DNA from: Lysobacter sp. Root76
Lineage (GTDB): Bacteria; Pseudomonadota; Gammaproteobacteria; Xanthomonadales; Xanthomonadaceae
DNA length: 64,000 nucleotides
Assembly (NCBI RefSeq): GCF_001428685.1
Contig: NZ_LMIK01000006.1
Span: forward strand, 422,809 to 486,808
Reading direction: 5' to 3'
Part shown: piece by piece, positions 26,685 through 35,412 of the stretch
How the letters are laid out: every line of letters begins with the position of its first letter
How positions within the stretch are numbered: the first letter of the stretch is position 1
Made by a program: the position numbers and the translations under genes
Notes under the pieces: generated by a model
What the model saw: the letters and a program-made list of their open reading frames with translations, nothing else
Told to the model about the DNA's origin: nothing
Database searches by the model: none

Positions 26685-26880
26685 GGGTCCAAGCCTAGCC
26701 GACATCTCGCGCGGCCGCAGTGCGATCGCGGGAGTTGGTGGGTGCTGCACGCGGACGCGGTCGCTTAATACACCGCGGAGCAGCGCAGGGTGTTGTTGGG
26801 CTGGCGCCGCCGGAAGGGCCGTCCGGGCTCGGTCCGAGTAGCGGTGGGCGCCAGCCTGCCCGCCCCGCCATGTCGCGCCG

Positions 26881-27294
26881 TCACTTGCAGGCATCGAAGA
26901 CGGCCGTGTTGAGAGCGCTGACCAGATCGTAGTCGCGGTCCATGCCGGCCGCCGCCAGTTTGCGCTCGCGGCGGGCACGTGCGGCTTCGCAGCCGTGGCC
27001 CCCGAGCCGGATCGAATAGGCGCGGGCACGGCCAGGGCGATCGGTGCCGGCCAGGCGCGACAGGTAGCGCGATTCGGTCAGGCCGCTTCGGTAGGCCTGC
27101 TCGCGGCGTTGCAGTTCGACTGAGTCGGGCGGCGGTTCCGGCGTTGCGTCCCAGATCCTGGCGGTGGTCGCGGCTGCGCAAGGAGCGGACTGGTAGCTGA
27201 CCGCGCCGGTGCGGGCGACGCATTTGTACACGTTGTGGGCGCCGGCTGCGGCGGGCAGCAGGCACAGCAGCAACAGGATGGCGAGCCGGGGCAT
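26881..27294 (-). CDS. secreted DUF4124-like protein
   Basis: A 137-residue protein with a signal peptide (AILLLLCLLPAAAGA) and then HNVYKCVARTGAVSYQSAPC, the DUF4124 pattern of a Tyr/Lys-Cys strand pair closing on a second Cys. The C-terminal half is a charged helical region (CEAARARRERKLAAAG) like that seen in many xanthomonad proteins of this group. Function unknown. Confidence 0.75.
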   Translation of the reverse strand: MPRLAILLLLCLLPAAAGAHNVYKCVARTGAVSYQSAPCAAATTARIWDATPEPPPDSVELQRREQAYRSGLTESRYLSRLAGTDRPGRARAYSIRLGGHGCEAARARRERKLAAAGMDRDYDLVSALNTAVFDACK

Positions 27295-27612
27295 TGCGAT
27301 CGTCCTTGATCGGCGCGGCGACCGGCCGCGCTTCGCTGATGGCTGCAGATTGGCGGCATGGCGGGCGCAGCGCCATGGGTGGAAGCTGCGACGCAGGCTC
27401 GGATCGATGCCCGTCGCGATGTAGGAATTGCCCTACCCCATCAAAGCGCCGGTGCGCTGGTCGCCGGCGTTCGCGACACGGACTGCGGCGAAACGGTCTG
27501 CGTTTCCTGGCAACGCGAGCCGATCGCGTCAGACGAAACCCATCGCCGCGACATCCGCGTGCTGCGGCCGCAACCCGAATCGCTCAACGCCAGACGCCGC
27601 AACCCGCACCGC
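27295..27612. other. interval without a recognisable gene
   Basis: No gene, RNA or repeat was recognised. Short open frames on both strands lack ribosome-binding sites and family motifs. Confidence 0.4.
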
Positions 27613-28080
27613 TCACGGCTTGGCCGCAGCCGCCGCCGGCAATCGCGAAGCATGGCTGGCCACCATCACCCAGCCCTTGGGCCCGCGCACGTAGGTGTCG
27701 GTGAACTGGAAATCGGCGGCGAAGGCCTGGCCCTCGGACACGCCCTTGACCGTGGTGATGCCGTTGGCGATCGCGGTGTTCTTGCCGTAGTAGCGCAGCC
27801 GGGTGCCGTGGTTGCGGAACACTTCGTACTGGGTCACTCCATTGGCGAGCTCGGCGACTTCGTCGGCGTGGGTGGTGACTTTGCCGTTGGACGCGGTCAG
27901 GGTGAACTGCGGGTCGAGCAGACGGCCGATCAGGGCCGCGTCCTCGGCTTCGTAGGCGGCGCAGATCTCGCGCTCCAGTTGCAGGATGGCGCGTTCGTCG
28001 GCGCTGCGGTCGGCGGCGACGGCGGCGGGCGCGGACAGGCTCAGGGCGATGGACAGCGGCAGCAGCGAAACCAGGCGCAT
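27613..28080 (-). CDS. secreted NTF2-like (DUF4440/SnoaL-type) protein
   Basis: A 155-residue protein. A signal peptide (SLLPLSIALSLSAPAAVAA) precedes an NTF2-like cone fold: the helix AILQLEREICAAYEAED, then ALIGRLLDPQFTLTASNGK, and strands around YEVFRNHGTRLRYYGK and FQFTDTYVRGPKGWVMVASH. The pattern fits the DUF4440 group, mostly of unknown function though some bind small ligands. ATG 28080 begins the signal peptide. Confidence 0.82.
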   Translation of the reverse strand: MRLVSLLPLSIALSLSAPAAVAADRSADERAILQLEREICAAYEAEDAALIGRLLDPQFTLTASNGKVTTHADEVAELANGVTQYEVFRNHGTRLRYYGKNTAIANGITTVKGVSEGQAFAADFQFTDTYVRGPKGWVMVASHASRLPAAAAAKP

Positions 28081-28190
28081 GCGGAGTTCCTTGCAGGATC
28101 GGTGGCGAGGGACGCGGCAGGAGCGTCCATCGCCCAGCATGCCTTGCGCGCGCCGCGCAGGCTGCTCCGATCTTGCGGATTGGCGCCAGG

Positions 28191-28397
28191 CTAGCGGCCG
28201 ATGCCGTGCGGTTCGATCACGCCCGAGGCGATGCCCGCCGCGACCAGCGCGATCAGCGCCACCGACAGGGCGATGCGGCGGGTGAGCGCGTTGACGGTGC
28301 GTTTGCTCTGACCGTGGTCGACGAGCATGTAGTACAGGCCGGCGCCCAGGTTCCAGACGATCAGCCCCAGGAAGGCGACGATGAACAGCGTTTTCAT
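28191..28397 (-). CDS. DUF2909-like twin-transmembrane protein
   Basis: A 68-residue protein with two membrane helices (TLFIVAFLGLIVWNLGAGLY and IALSVALIALVAAG) joined by a short basic loop LVDHGQSKRTVNALTRR, as in DUF2909 proteins, which in many proteobacteria lie near cytochrome oxidase assembly genes. No such genes are present here. ATG 28397 starts at the first helix; four more codons are open upstream. Confidence 0.75.
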   Translation of the reverse strand: MKTLFIVAFLGLIVWNLGAGLYYMLVDHGQSKRTVNALTRRIALSVALIALVAAGIASGVIEPHGIGR

Positions 28398-28461
28398 GCG
28401 GGGTTCCATGCCGGCGCGGCCGGCGACGTAGCGGGCCCGCGGAACGCCGCGGGCGGCGGGT

Positions 28462-28797
28462 TCAGGCGTCCGCCGCCGCGACCGCAGCGCGCCAGCGCGG
28501 CAGCAGGCGCCAGCGCAGCAGCAGGGCTGCCGTCATCACGCCGAGGAACAGGCCGTAGGCGACCGACGTCGCCAGCACCTGCTTCCAGATCGCGCCGGCG
28601 TTGGGGTCGGCGTTGTGCATCGACCATTGCATGCCCCACCCCGCCAGCAGCGTGGCCAGCAGCAGCGCTGCGCTGTCGAACAAGCTGCGCGCGGCCAGGC
28701 GCGGCTGCTTCGGGTAGGCCCAGTACAGCCAGGCCAGGATCGAAAACCAGGGCACGAACAGGATCAGCGCGAGGTTGAGTTCGACCTGCGGGTTCAT
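28462..28797 (-). CDS. small integral membrane protein of unknown function
   Basis: A 111-residue protein with three hydrophobic helices (LALILFVPWFSILAWLYW, LFDSAALLLATLLAGWG, and one around residues 72-95) and a basic, Arg-rich end (RWRLLPRWRAAVA). No family recognised. ATG 28797 begins just before the first helix. It is divergent from the MocR-type gene, and the two direct repeats between them may control both. Confidence 0.65.
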   Translation of the reverse strand: MNPQVELNLALILFVPWFSILAWLYWAYPKQPRLAARSLFDSAALLLATLLAGWGMQWSMHNADPNAGAIWKQVLATSVAYGLFLGVMTAALLLRWRLLPRWRAAVAAADA

Positions 28798-28850
28798 GGC
28801 GGCGGCGGGCATCGACGGCGACTCGGTGGGGACGACGCCATACTGCGCCG

Positions 28851-28906
28851 ACCATATCAGTTTCGCCAGAATCAGAAATGAGATAAAAAACCATATCAGT
28901 TGCGCC
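28851..28906. promoter_or_regulatory. direct-repeat operator candidate for the MocR-type regulator
   Basis: ACCATATCAGTTTCGCC at 28851-28867 is repeated as ACCATATCAGTTGCGCC at 28890-28906, differing in one base, with starts 39 bp apart (close to four helical turns). MocR proteins such as GabR and PdxR bind direct repeats of this kind. The AT-rich stretch AGATAAAAAA lies between the copies and could hold a promoter. Confidence 0.6.
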
Positions 28907-28941
28907 TGAACGCCCGCCCCGCCGGGCTCCGGAGTTCCACC

Positions 28942-30357
28942 GTGAAACGTTATGAAGCCCTCGCCGACGACATCGCCGCCTCGATCCGCGACGGCCTGCT
29001 GCGCCCGGGCCAGCGCCTGCCTTCGGTGCGCCAGGCCAGCGCGGCGCGCGGGCTGAGCCCGGCGACGGTGTTCCAGGCCTATTACCTGCTGGAAGCGCGC
29101 GGGCTGGTGCGTTCGCGGGCGCGTTCGGGCTACTACGTGACCCGGCCCACGGCGGCGCTGCCGCCGGAGCCGGACGCGGCTTCGCAGCCGGACGGCGAAT
29201 CGCGTGCGGTCGACGTTTCCGAGCTGGTGTTCGAAGTATTGGAATCGGCGATGGCGCGCGACGTGGTGCCGCTGGGTTCGGCCTTCCCCAGCCCGCTGCT
29301 GTATCCGCTGCAGAAGCTGGGCCGGGCCATGGCCTCGGCTGCGGTGCACCTGGACCCGTGGAGCACGGTCGACGACCTGACCCCGGGCAGCGCGGCGCTG
29401 CGCCGGCAGATCGCGCTGCGCTATCGGATCGACGGCTTGCAGATCGGGGCCGACGAAATCGTGGTCACCAACGGCGCGCTGGAGGCGCTGAACCTGTGCG
29501 TGGCCGCGGTGACCAGGCCCGGCGACGCGGTGCTGGTCGAATCGCCCTGCTTCTACGCCGCGCTGCAATCGCTGGAACGCCACGGCCTGCATGCGATCGA
29601 GGTGCCCACGCACCCGCGCGACGGCATCGACCTGGACGCGCTCGCGGCCGCCATCGAACGCCACCGCCCGCGTGCGTGCTGGCTGATGACCAATTTCCAG
29701 AACCCGCTGGGCAGCGCGATGCCCGACGAGAAGAAGCGCGCCCTGGTCGAGCTGCTGACCCGCCTCGGCGTGCCGCTGATCGAGGACGACGTCTACGGCG
29801 AACTCTACTTCGGCGAGCGCCGGCCGACCCCGGCCAAGGCCTACGACCGCGACGGGCTGGTGATGCATTGCGGCTCGTTCTCCAAGAGCCTGGCGCCGGG
29901 CTACCGGGTCGGCTGGGTCGCGCCCGGGCGCTACGCGCGCGAGATCGCGCGGCGCAAGCTCACCGCGACCCTGAGCACCTGCGTGCCGGCGCAGCTGGCG
30001 ATCGCCCATTACCTGGAGAAAGGCGGCTACGACCGTCACCTGCGCCGCCTGCGCACGGCGCTGGCGGCGCAGCAGGCGCAGTACCTGGCCGCGGTCGCGC
30101 GCCATTTCCCGGAAGGCACCCGCGTGACCCGGCCGGGCGGCGGCTATTTCCTCTGGATCGAACTGCCCGAGGGCAGCGACGCGCTGCGCGTCTACCAACA
30201 GGCTTCGGCCCTGGACATCAGCATCGCACCGGGGCCGATGTTCTCGGTGCGGCGCGGTTTCGGCCACTGCCTGCGCCTGAATTGCGGGCATCCGCTGGAC
30301 GCGCGGGTGGACGCGGCCCTGGCGAGCCTGGGGCGCCTGGCGGCGGGTTCGGCGTAA
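28942..30357 (+). CDS. MocR-type regulator (GntR HTH fused to PLP aminotransferase fold)
   Basis: A 471-residue protein. Residues 1-70 are a GntR winged helix (YEALADDIAASIRDG, LPSVRQASAARGLSPATV), then a linker, then an aminotransferase class I fold from residue 110: VTNGALEAL, NFQNPLG (PLP-ring contact), EDDVYGELYF and the PLP lysine in GSFSKSLAPGYRVGW. MocR proteins sense PLP or amino compounds through the catalytic fold and regulate nearby genes. GTG 28942 has GGAG about 9 bases upstream and gives the normal N terminus; no ATG start fits. It is divergent from the membrane protein at 28462. Confidence 0.92.
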   Translation: MKRYEALADDIAASIRDGLLRPGQRLPSVRQASAARGLSPATVFQAYYLLEARGLVRSRARSGYYVTRPTAALPPEPDAASQPDGESRAVDVSELVFEVLESAMARDVVPLGSAFPSPLLYPLQKLGRAMASAAVHLDPWSTVDDLTPGSAALRRQIALRYRIDGLQIGADEIVVTNGALEALNLCVAAVTRPGDAVLVESPCFYAALQSLERHGLHAIEVPTHPRDGIDLDALAAAIERHRPRACWLMTNFQNPLGSAMPDEKKRALVELLTRLGVPLIEDDVYGELYFGERRPTPAKAYDRDGLVMHCGSFSKSLAPGYRVGWVAPGRYAREIARRKLTATLSTCVPAQLAIAHYLEKGGYDRHLRRLRTALAAQQAQYLAAVARHFPEGTRVTRPGGGYFLWIELPEGSDALRVYQQASALDISIAPGPMFSVRRGFGHCLRLNCGHPLDARVDAALASLGRLAAGSA

Positions 30358-30366
30358 GACTTCGGG

Positions 30367-30391
30367 GCAGGAGCGGCGAGAGCCGCAACCG
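30367..30391. repeat. REP-like palindrome, left copy
   Basis: GGAGCGGC-gagA-GCCGC core at 30370-30386, in the gap after the MocR-type gene. It faces the copy at 30497-30521 in inverted orientation. Confidence 0.5.
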
Positions 30392-30496
30392 GCGAGCTTC
30401 GAGTCGCGTCGCCGCCGGCACTCTGGCCGTCAGAGGCAGCGCGGGTTCGCAGCACATTTCGCTCGACGTTGGTGGCGCAGGTTTGTGCGGTGGCGT

Positions 30497-30521
30497 TGTC
30501 GCGGCTCACGCCGCTCCTACC
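30497..30521. repeat. REP-like palindrome, right copy
   Basis: GCGGC-tcac-GCCGC at 30501-30514 followed by TCCTAC. On the reverse strand it reads GTAGGAGCGGC-gtga-GCCGC, matching the other two elements in this window. Confidence 0.55.
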
Positions 30522-30546
30522 CCAAGGCGGGAGCGCTCGAACAGCT

Positions 30547-31143
30547 TCAGTGCAAGCGGCGCAGGCGCGCCAGGATGCGGCGTTCGAAGCGCTCCAGGCG
30601 GCTGCGTTCGACGCGTTCGGCGCGATACAGCGACAACAGGTCCAGGCGGCATTGCGGAGCGCAGGTGCCGAGCAGCGCGCTCGCCAGGACCCGCCGCACC
30701 GGCCTGCGCAGCAGCAGCCAGTCCACCCACCAGGGCGAACCCAGGGTGGTGATCGCGATGGTGCGCCGCAGCCCCAGCAAGGCCGGCCGGATCGCGCCCA
30801 GGTCGGACGCATGGTGGTAGGCGTGGCCCGGCGCCCAGACCCGGTCGAACCAGCCCTTGAGCATCGCCGGGAACCCGAACCACCAGGTCGGGAACACCAG
30901 CACCAGGGCCTGCGCGGCGCTCAGGCGCGCCAGCTGCGCGCGCACCGCCTCGTCGTCGTAGCCGCCGACGTCGTAATAAGAGCTGCGTTCGCCCGCGCTC
31001 AACGCCGGCTGGAAATCGTCGGTGTACAGCGATTCGGTCTCGACCTCGTGACCGTCGGCGACCAGCGCGTCCACCACCAGCCGCGACAGCGAGGCGCACA
31101 GGCTGTCCTGCAGCGGGTGCGCGATGACGACCAGGCATTTCAC
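30547..31143 (-). CDS. NAD(P)H-dependent flavodoxin-fold oxidoreductase
   Basis: A 198-residue protein with the flavodoxin-like fold of the NQO/ModaB group: LVVIAHPLQDSLCASL at the N terminus binds the FMN/FAD phosphate, and LVLVFPTWWFGFPAMLKGWFDRVW is the central hallmark. GHAYHH follows. It probably catalyses two-electron quinone reduction. ATG 31143 starts directly at the first strand. A short Arg-rich C-terminal helix (LERFERRILARLRRLH) is less usual. Confidence 0.88.
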   Translation of the reverse strand: MKCLVVIAHPLQDSLCASLSRLVVDALVADGHEVETESLYTDDFQPALSAGERSSYYDVGGYDDEAVRAQLARLSAAQALVLVFPTWWFGFPAMLKGWFDRVWAPGHAYHHASDLGAIRPALLGLRRTIAITTLGSPWWVDWLLLRRPVRRVLASALLGTCAPQCRLDLLSLYRAERVERSRLERFERRILARLRRLH

Positions 31144-31410
31144 CGAAAGCGTTCCTTGCGTTGCACGATTCTCGCTGCGTACAGACTAGCGAAACCGCGC
31201 GCGCGTTCCGATCCGTCGATGGTCGTAGACCATCAGGCGATGAACGCTGCGGCTTGCGGTTCGAGCGCTGGCTTCGTCCGCCGTCGCGTGAAGACCGCGT
31301 CGACAAGCTGAACGCTTTGTCAAAACCGCGCACACGCCGATTGCGACGTTGCGCACGGTTAACCCGTCCGCCCCTAGATTCCGCATCGGCGCACATAGGG
31401 GGGAGCCGCA

Positions 31411-31689
31411 GTGTTCAAAGTGTCGTTGAGGGAGCACGCCTTGCTGAGCGTGCTCGTCGGTCTGCAACGTGGCGTGCAGCCCGAGACCAGCCATCTGAAG
31501 CATTGCCTGGTCGAGGAAGGTCTGGCCCTGAGCCGCGAGGGCCGGCTGTGCCTGTCCGAGGCCGGCAACACCTTGCTGCAGGGTCTGCAGCACTTGCTCT
31601 GGGCCGAAGTCGAAGCGCTGCAACAGGTGCTCGCCAACCGCAACGCGGCGGCGACGCAGGGCTACGCCCGTGCTCCGGCGACGGAATGA
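31411..31689 (+). CDS. small protein of unknown function (92 residues, GTG start)
   Basis: A 92-residue soluble protein, helical throughout (LREHALLSVLVGLQ, HLKHCLVEEGLAL, TLLQGLQHLLWAEVEALQQVLA). No family recognised. The start is GTG 31411 with GGGGGAG five bases upstream; the open frame lacks an ATG that would keep the first helix. No partner gene lies on this strand, so it is probably monocistronic. Confidence 0.55.
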   Translation: MFKVSLREHALLSVLVGLQRGVQPETSHLKHCLVEEGLALSREGRLCLSEAGNTLLQGLQHLLWAEVEALQQVLANRNAAATQGYARAPATE

Positions 31690-31764
31690 GCCGGCCGGCC
31701 ATGAAGCCGGCAACGCCGACGGCCTCGCGCCGCCGGCGTGCGGGATCGGTCGGTGCGAGATGGG

Positions 31765-32340
31765 TCAGCCCGGGTTGCGTTCGCCGCGCCCCAGCCACCA
31801 CGCCATTGCGGCGCCGGCCAGCAGCCAGCCGATCAGCTGTTCGGCCAGGGCGGCCACGCTGAAGTCGACCGGGAACAGGTACCAGTTCCAGTACGGCACG
31901 CTCAGCACGAACCAGGCGAACAGCGCCATCGCCCCGGCGATCATCACCCGGCGACCGAAACTGCGCGCGGCCAGCGCCATCACCCAGGCCGCCAGCAAGG
32001 CCGCGATCAGGACACTGACGAACTGCTTGCCCAGATTCGGGCCCATGCTGGAGAGCGCCGGATTGCCGCCCGGCTGATAGACCACGAAGGCGTAGGCCTT
32101 GCCCTGGTTCTCGGCCACGAAGGTTTTCATCGCCGCCTCGTCGCCCCACTTGTCCGGCGCCATGCTCGGATACATGTAGACGCCCTCGCCCGAGGCCGAC
32201 TGACTCAGCGCGCTCAGTACCGCGTCCTGCTGCGCCGGCAGCTTGAAGCCGGCCTCGCCGATCGGCAGCGCCATGTGCGCGACGGCGCCCCAGATGAACA
32301 TCACGATCGCGCCGATGATGCCGGTTACCAGTATCCGCAT
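31765..32340 (-). CDS. membrane protein of unknown function
   Basis: A 191-residue protein with a helix at the N terminus (ILVTGIIGAIVMFIWGAVAHM), a soluble periplasmic region of about 80 residues holding GVYMYPSMAPDKWGD, and three further helices (QFVSVLIAALLAAWVMAL, MIAGAMALFAWFVLS, LAEQLIGWLLAGAAMAWWL). No named family recognised. ATG 32340 begins the first helix. It stands alone. Confidence 0.7.
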   Translation of the reverse strand: MRILVTGIIGAIVMFIWGAVAHMALPIGEAGFKLPAQQDAVLSALSQSASGEGVYMYPSMAPDKWGDEAAMKTFVAENQGKAYAFVVYQPGGNPALSSMGPNLGKQFVSVLIAALLAAWVMALAARSFGRRVMIAGAMALFAWFVLSVPYWNWYLFPVDFSVAALAEQLIGWLLAGAAMAWWLGRGERNPG

Positions 32341-32687
32341 GGCAGTCCTCCTCCCCAAAACAGGTCAGTGGGTTCCCCCGAACCCGTAGACGCGAGCTTG
32401 CGCCCGGGCGAGCGCGCCGGCAATCCGCGTCGGCGATCCGCGCCGGCACGCGCCGACGAACGGCGGCCGACGCGTGCCGACCATGGCCGGTTCGGGTCAT
32501 GGCTTACGTCTGCTTCTCTCTGCCGCCGAAACAACGCGCCGAGCAACGCATACTGGACGAACAACATAGCGAACTGCGCCGGGCCAGGAAGTCCCTGCGT
32601 ACGCCCGATCGCGACTACCGATACGCATGCGTCCCTAAAGTCCGCGCAGCGCCGCGCAGGCGGCGGTGCGCGACGGCCATCCACGAC
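32341..32687. other. interval without a recognisable gene
   Basis: Nothing but incoherent short frames was seen. The interval separates the membrane protein gene from the 3' end of the Fap-like operon. Confidence 0.4.
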
Positions 32688-34106
32688 TCAGAACGAAATC
32701 GGCACGCGCGCGGTCAGGGTCACGTCGGGCGTATCGCGGGTCACGCCCACGCCCAGCGCGACGTTCAAGGAAACCTTGTCGCTGAAGCGATAGGACCCGC
32801 CCAGCAACAAGGTGCCCAGCACCACGCGCACCGAGCCCGCCGCATCCTTGCCGTTCTGCTTGGTGCGGTCGACGATGCTCTGGTCGTAGCCCAGGCTGAT
32901 CGCGGCCTTCTCGTTCAAGGCCAGGCCCAGGCCGACGTTGAAGCCGAGGATGTCGCCGGCCTCGATCTCGCCCAGCGGTTCGGTCACGCCGCCCAGCACG
33001 GTGCGCGAGACGTTCTTGCGCTTGAAGTTGTGCAGGTAGCTGAAGCTGCCGAAGAACACGATCGGGTCGGAGGGATACAGCCAGGTCAGGCCGGGCTGTA
33101 TGGATTCGAAGCCGGTGCCGGTCGGCAGTTCCAGCGGCAGGCCGGTGCCGGTGGTGTTGGCCACGCAGCGGGTCACGCAGTCGGTCACCACTTCGAACAG
33201 GTCCTTGCCGGTGCGGCTCTTGTAGCGCAGCCAGCCGATGTAGAAGGCCTGGTCGGGGCCGCCGCGGTTGAGCTGGTAGCGCGCGGTGACTTCGACATCG
33301 CCCAGGCCGCTGCCGTGGGCGTTGAACACGTTGTCGACCGCCGAGCCGGTGAAGATCTCGCGGCTGACGGTGTCGCCGTTGACGTAGACGTACGGCAGCT
33401 TCGCCTCGAGTTCGAAACGGTCGCTCAGGCCGTAGCGTCCGGTCAGGGTCGCGGTCGCGGTGGTGGTCTTGACCTGGCGTACGTCGATCAGGCCGATCAG
33501 CAGCGCCGGGATGATGGTGAAACCGACCAGGGCGACGCGGTCGTTGGACGAGTAGCCGAACTGCAGCGAGGGTTCGAGGATGAACTGGCCGTGCGGGGTC
33601 AGCACGCCGGGCTGGTCGAAGATCTGGGCGATTTCCGGCGGCCGCGCGTCGGAGACCGGCGCCTGCCCCACCGGTTGCTGCGGCGCCTGCTGGGCCAGAT
33701 TCCGGGTGACCGGGTCCTGCTGCGCCATCGCCACCTGCGACTGCAGCTCCTCCTGCAGCGTCGGCTCGCGCGAAGGCGACTGCGACAGCGGCACCTGCGA
33801 GACCTGGGCCATCGGCGGCAGCAGCAGGTTCGCCGGCGGCGTCGCGCCGCGGGCGCGCGTGGCGTCCAGGCGCTGTTCGTCGAGCGCCCGTTGCAGCTGG
33901 GCCAAGTCGCGTTCCTGCTCCTGCAACGTGGTGCGCATGTCGTCGATGCGCTGATTCTGCGCCGCGATCTGCTGCTGCAGCGCTTCCAGGCTGAGTTCGC
34001 CGTCGGGCGGCGCAGCGTCCTGCGCGCACGCCAGCCCGGTCAGCGCCAGCGACAGCGCCGGCACCAGGGCGAGCCGGATCAGTTTCGGTGCGGTCGGCGT
34101 AGTCAT
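32688..34106 (-). CDS. FapF-like coiled-coil outer membrane porin
   Basis: A 472-residue protein. A signal peptide (LALVPALSLALTGLACA) precedes a coiled-coil region (about residues 38-85, LEALQQQIAAQNQRIDDM and on), a Gln/Pro-rich linker and a beta barrel from about residue 180 (FILEPSLQFGYSSNDRVAL) to the terminal strand ending RVPISF. This layout, periplasmic coiled coil plus barrel, matches FapF, the trimeric exporter of Pseudomonas amyloid subunits. It is the last gene of a tight operon, 39 bp after the previous gene, as fapF is in Pseudomonas. The homology is judged by layout and context, not by alignment, so the assignment is an inference. Confidence 0.7.
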   Translation of the reverse strand: MTTPTAPKLIRLALVPALSLALTGLACAQDAAPPDGELSLEALQQQIAAQNQRIDDMRTTLQEQERDLAQLQRALDEQRLDATRARGATPPANLLLPPMAQVSQVPLSQSPSREPTLQEELQSQVAMAQQDPVTRNLAQQAPQQPVGQAPVSDARPPEIAQIFDQPGVLTPHGQFILEPSLQFGYSSNDRVALVGFTIIPALLIGLIDVRQVKTTTATATLTGRYGLSDRFELEAKLPYVYVNGDTVSREIFTGSAVDNVFNAHGSGLGDVEVTARYQLNRGGPDQAFYIGWLRYKSRTGKDLFEVVTDCVTRCVANTTGTGLPLELPTGTGFESIQPGLTWLYPSDPIVFFGSFSYLHNFKRKNVSRTVLGGVTEPLGEIEAGDILGFNVGLGLALNEKAAISLGYDQSIVDRTKQNGKDAAGSVRVVLGTLLLGGSYRFSDKVSLNVALGVGVTRDTPDVTLTARVPISF

Positions 34107-34145
34107 GGGCAGTCCTTCATCAGCGGTCCGTCATGGACGTGGGCA

Positions 34146-34688
34146 TCACGGCGCGCCGGGCGCGCCGATCAAGGCGTTGTGCAGCGCGGCCTGACCGTTG
34201 AGGTCCTGGAACACGCCCAGGGTATTGACGCCGACGTTGAGGGTGGTCAGCGAACGGATGTCCTGACCGTCGAGGGTGTTCTGGATCGCCACGCCGTTGA
34301 AGCCGGCCGGATCGAAGCGGTTGCCCGGGCCGATCTGGACCACGATCGCGTCGCCGATCTCGCTCAACGCCTGAGCCTGCTCGGCGCTCATCCGCGCCAC
34401 GTCGGGAATGTTCACGCGGGTGGTCGCGACCAGGTCGCCGTTGACGTAGACCGTGCGCTCGATGCCGAACGACAGCAGCAGGCCCGACGGCGCTTCGTAG
34501 CCGCCACGCAGCGCGTCCAGGCGTTCGGGCGGCAAGGCGATCCATTCCGAGCCCAGGTCGGCGGCGCCCTCGCCCCCGTGCACGCGCGCCGGCCAGGCGG
34601 CGGCGACCAGGGCCAGCACCGCGGCGGCGAACAGCACGCGCGCCGGCAGGTGGGGCAGCGCGTGATCGTACGAATGGCCGGCGTTCAT
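34146..34688 (-). CDS. exported protein with double-glycine motif, FapE-like position
   Basis: A 180-residue protein with an N-terminal membrane/signal segment (VLFAAAVLALVAAAWPARVHG) and a mature domain. Residues 55-63 read ERLDALRGG, very like DRLSGLRGG in the protein at 35413. An IQNT motif begins at residue 135 (AIQNTLDGQDIRS) and aligns with the IQNT segment of that same protein. The double glycine is the type of site cut by C39 peptidases, one of which is encoded immediately upstream with a 3-bp gap. By position it corresponds to fapE. Function inferred from context. Confidence 0.6.
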   Translation of the reverse strand: MNAGHSYDHALPHLPARVLFAAAVLALVAAAWPARVHGGEGAADLGSEWIALPPERLDALRGGYEAPSGLLLSFGIERTVYVNGDLVATTRVNIPDVARMSAEQAQALSEIGDAIVVQIGPGNRFDPAGFNGVAIQNTLDGQDIRSLTTLNVGVNTLGVFQDLNGQAALHNALIGAPGAP

Positions 34689-34691
34689 GGC

Positions 34692-35402
34692 TCAGATGTC
34701 TCCCGGGCCACGCCGCGGCATGACCGTGTTCTGCAATCCTTCGCGCGAAATCCCCATGTCCAGGGGCGCCGGCGGCGCGGTCCGCCAATCGCGCGGCTGG
34801 TTGAACAGCGCGACCTCGCGCCGGTTGTGGACCACGAACAGCACCCGGTTGTCCCACAGCCGCTCGAAGTTCGCGCGCGACATGGCGCGGGTGCCGCGGG
34901 CCGGGTCGCCGATCAGCACGCGGCCCTTGCGCAATCCCTTGACCACGACGAAATGGCGGTAGCCACGGTCGTTGAGCAGCACGATCGCCGGCAGCCCTTC
35001 CTCGAACAGCTTGTCCAGCGGCAGCTCGAAACCGTCGGCCTGATAGCCCAGGGCCAGCAGATAGCGACGGATGTCGAGCAGCGAGAAACCTTCGCGGCGG
35101 ATCTTGGCCTGGTCGCCGTCGCGGTACATGGCCAGGAACACCTCGGCCTCGCCGACCGGATGGCCGTACTGGAAGGTCAGCAGGGTCGCCGCCGCCGCCG
35201 AGCCGCAGCTGAAGTCGTACTGCTGCGGCACGGTGGTACGGAAGCGCGCTTCCTTGAGGCTGGTCAGGCGGATGCCGTAGCTGCCGCCGTAGGGCGTGCG
35301 CAGGTCGACCGTCGCGGCCGCCGCGCCCTGGGCGCAGGCGAGCGCGCACAGCAACGCGCACGCCGTTGCGCGTGCGCGCAGCGTGACCGCGACCGGGCTC
35401 AT
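34692..35402 (-). CDS. secreted C39-family cysteine peptidase (FapD-like)
   Basis: A 236-residue protein with a signal peptide (ATACALLCALACAQGAAAA) and a C39 papain-like domain: nucleophile C66 in YDFSCGSAAAATLL with the oxyanion Gln five or six residues earlier, H150 in GYRHFVVVKG and D166 in LIGDPARG. The domain stands alone, without the ABC transporter to which C39 domains are usually fused, which is the arrangement of FapD in Pseudomonas. It should act in the periplasm, probably on the LRGG-containing products of the neighbouring genes. The conserved catalytic residues indicate an active enzyme. Confidence 0.82.
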   Translation of the reverse strand: MSPVAVTLRARATACALLCALACAQGAAAATVDLRTPYGGSYGIRLTSLKEARFRTTVPQQYDFSCGSAAAATLLTFQYGHPVGEAEVFLAMYRDGDQAKIRREGFSLLDIRRYLLALGYQADGFELPLDKLFEEGLPAIVLLNDRGYRHFVVVKGLRKGRVLIGDPARGTRAMSRANFERLWDNRVLFVVHNRREVALFNQPRDWRTAPPAPLDMGISREGLQNTVMPRRGPGDI

Positions 35403-35412
35403 CGTCCGCGCC

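Noticed and set aside
28462..30291. 609-codon minus-strand frame including the small membrane protein
   Set aside because: Only the last 111 codons (28462-28797) look like a gene; the rest is antisense to the MocR-type gene.
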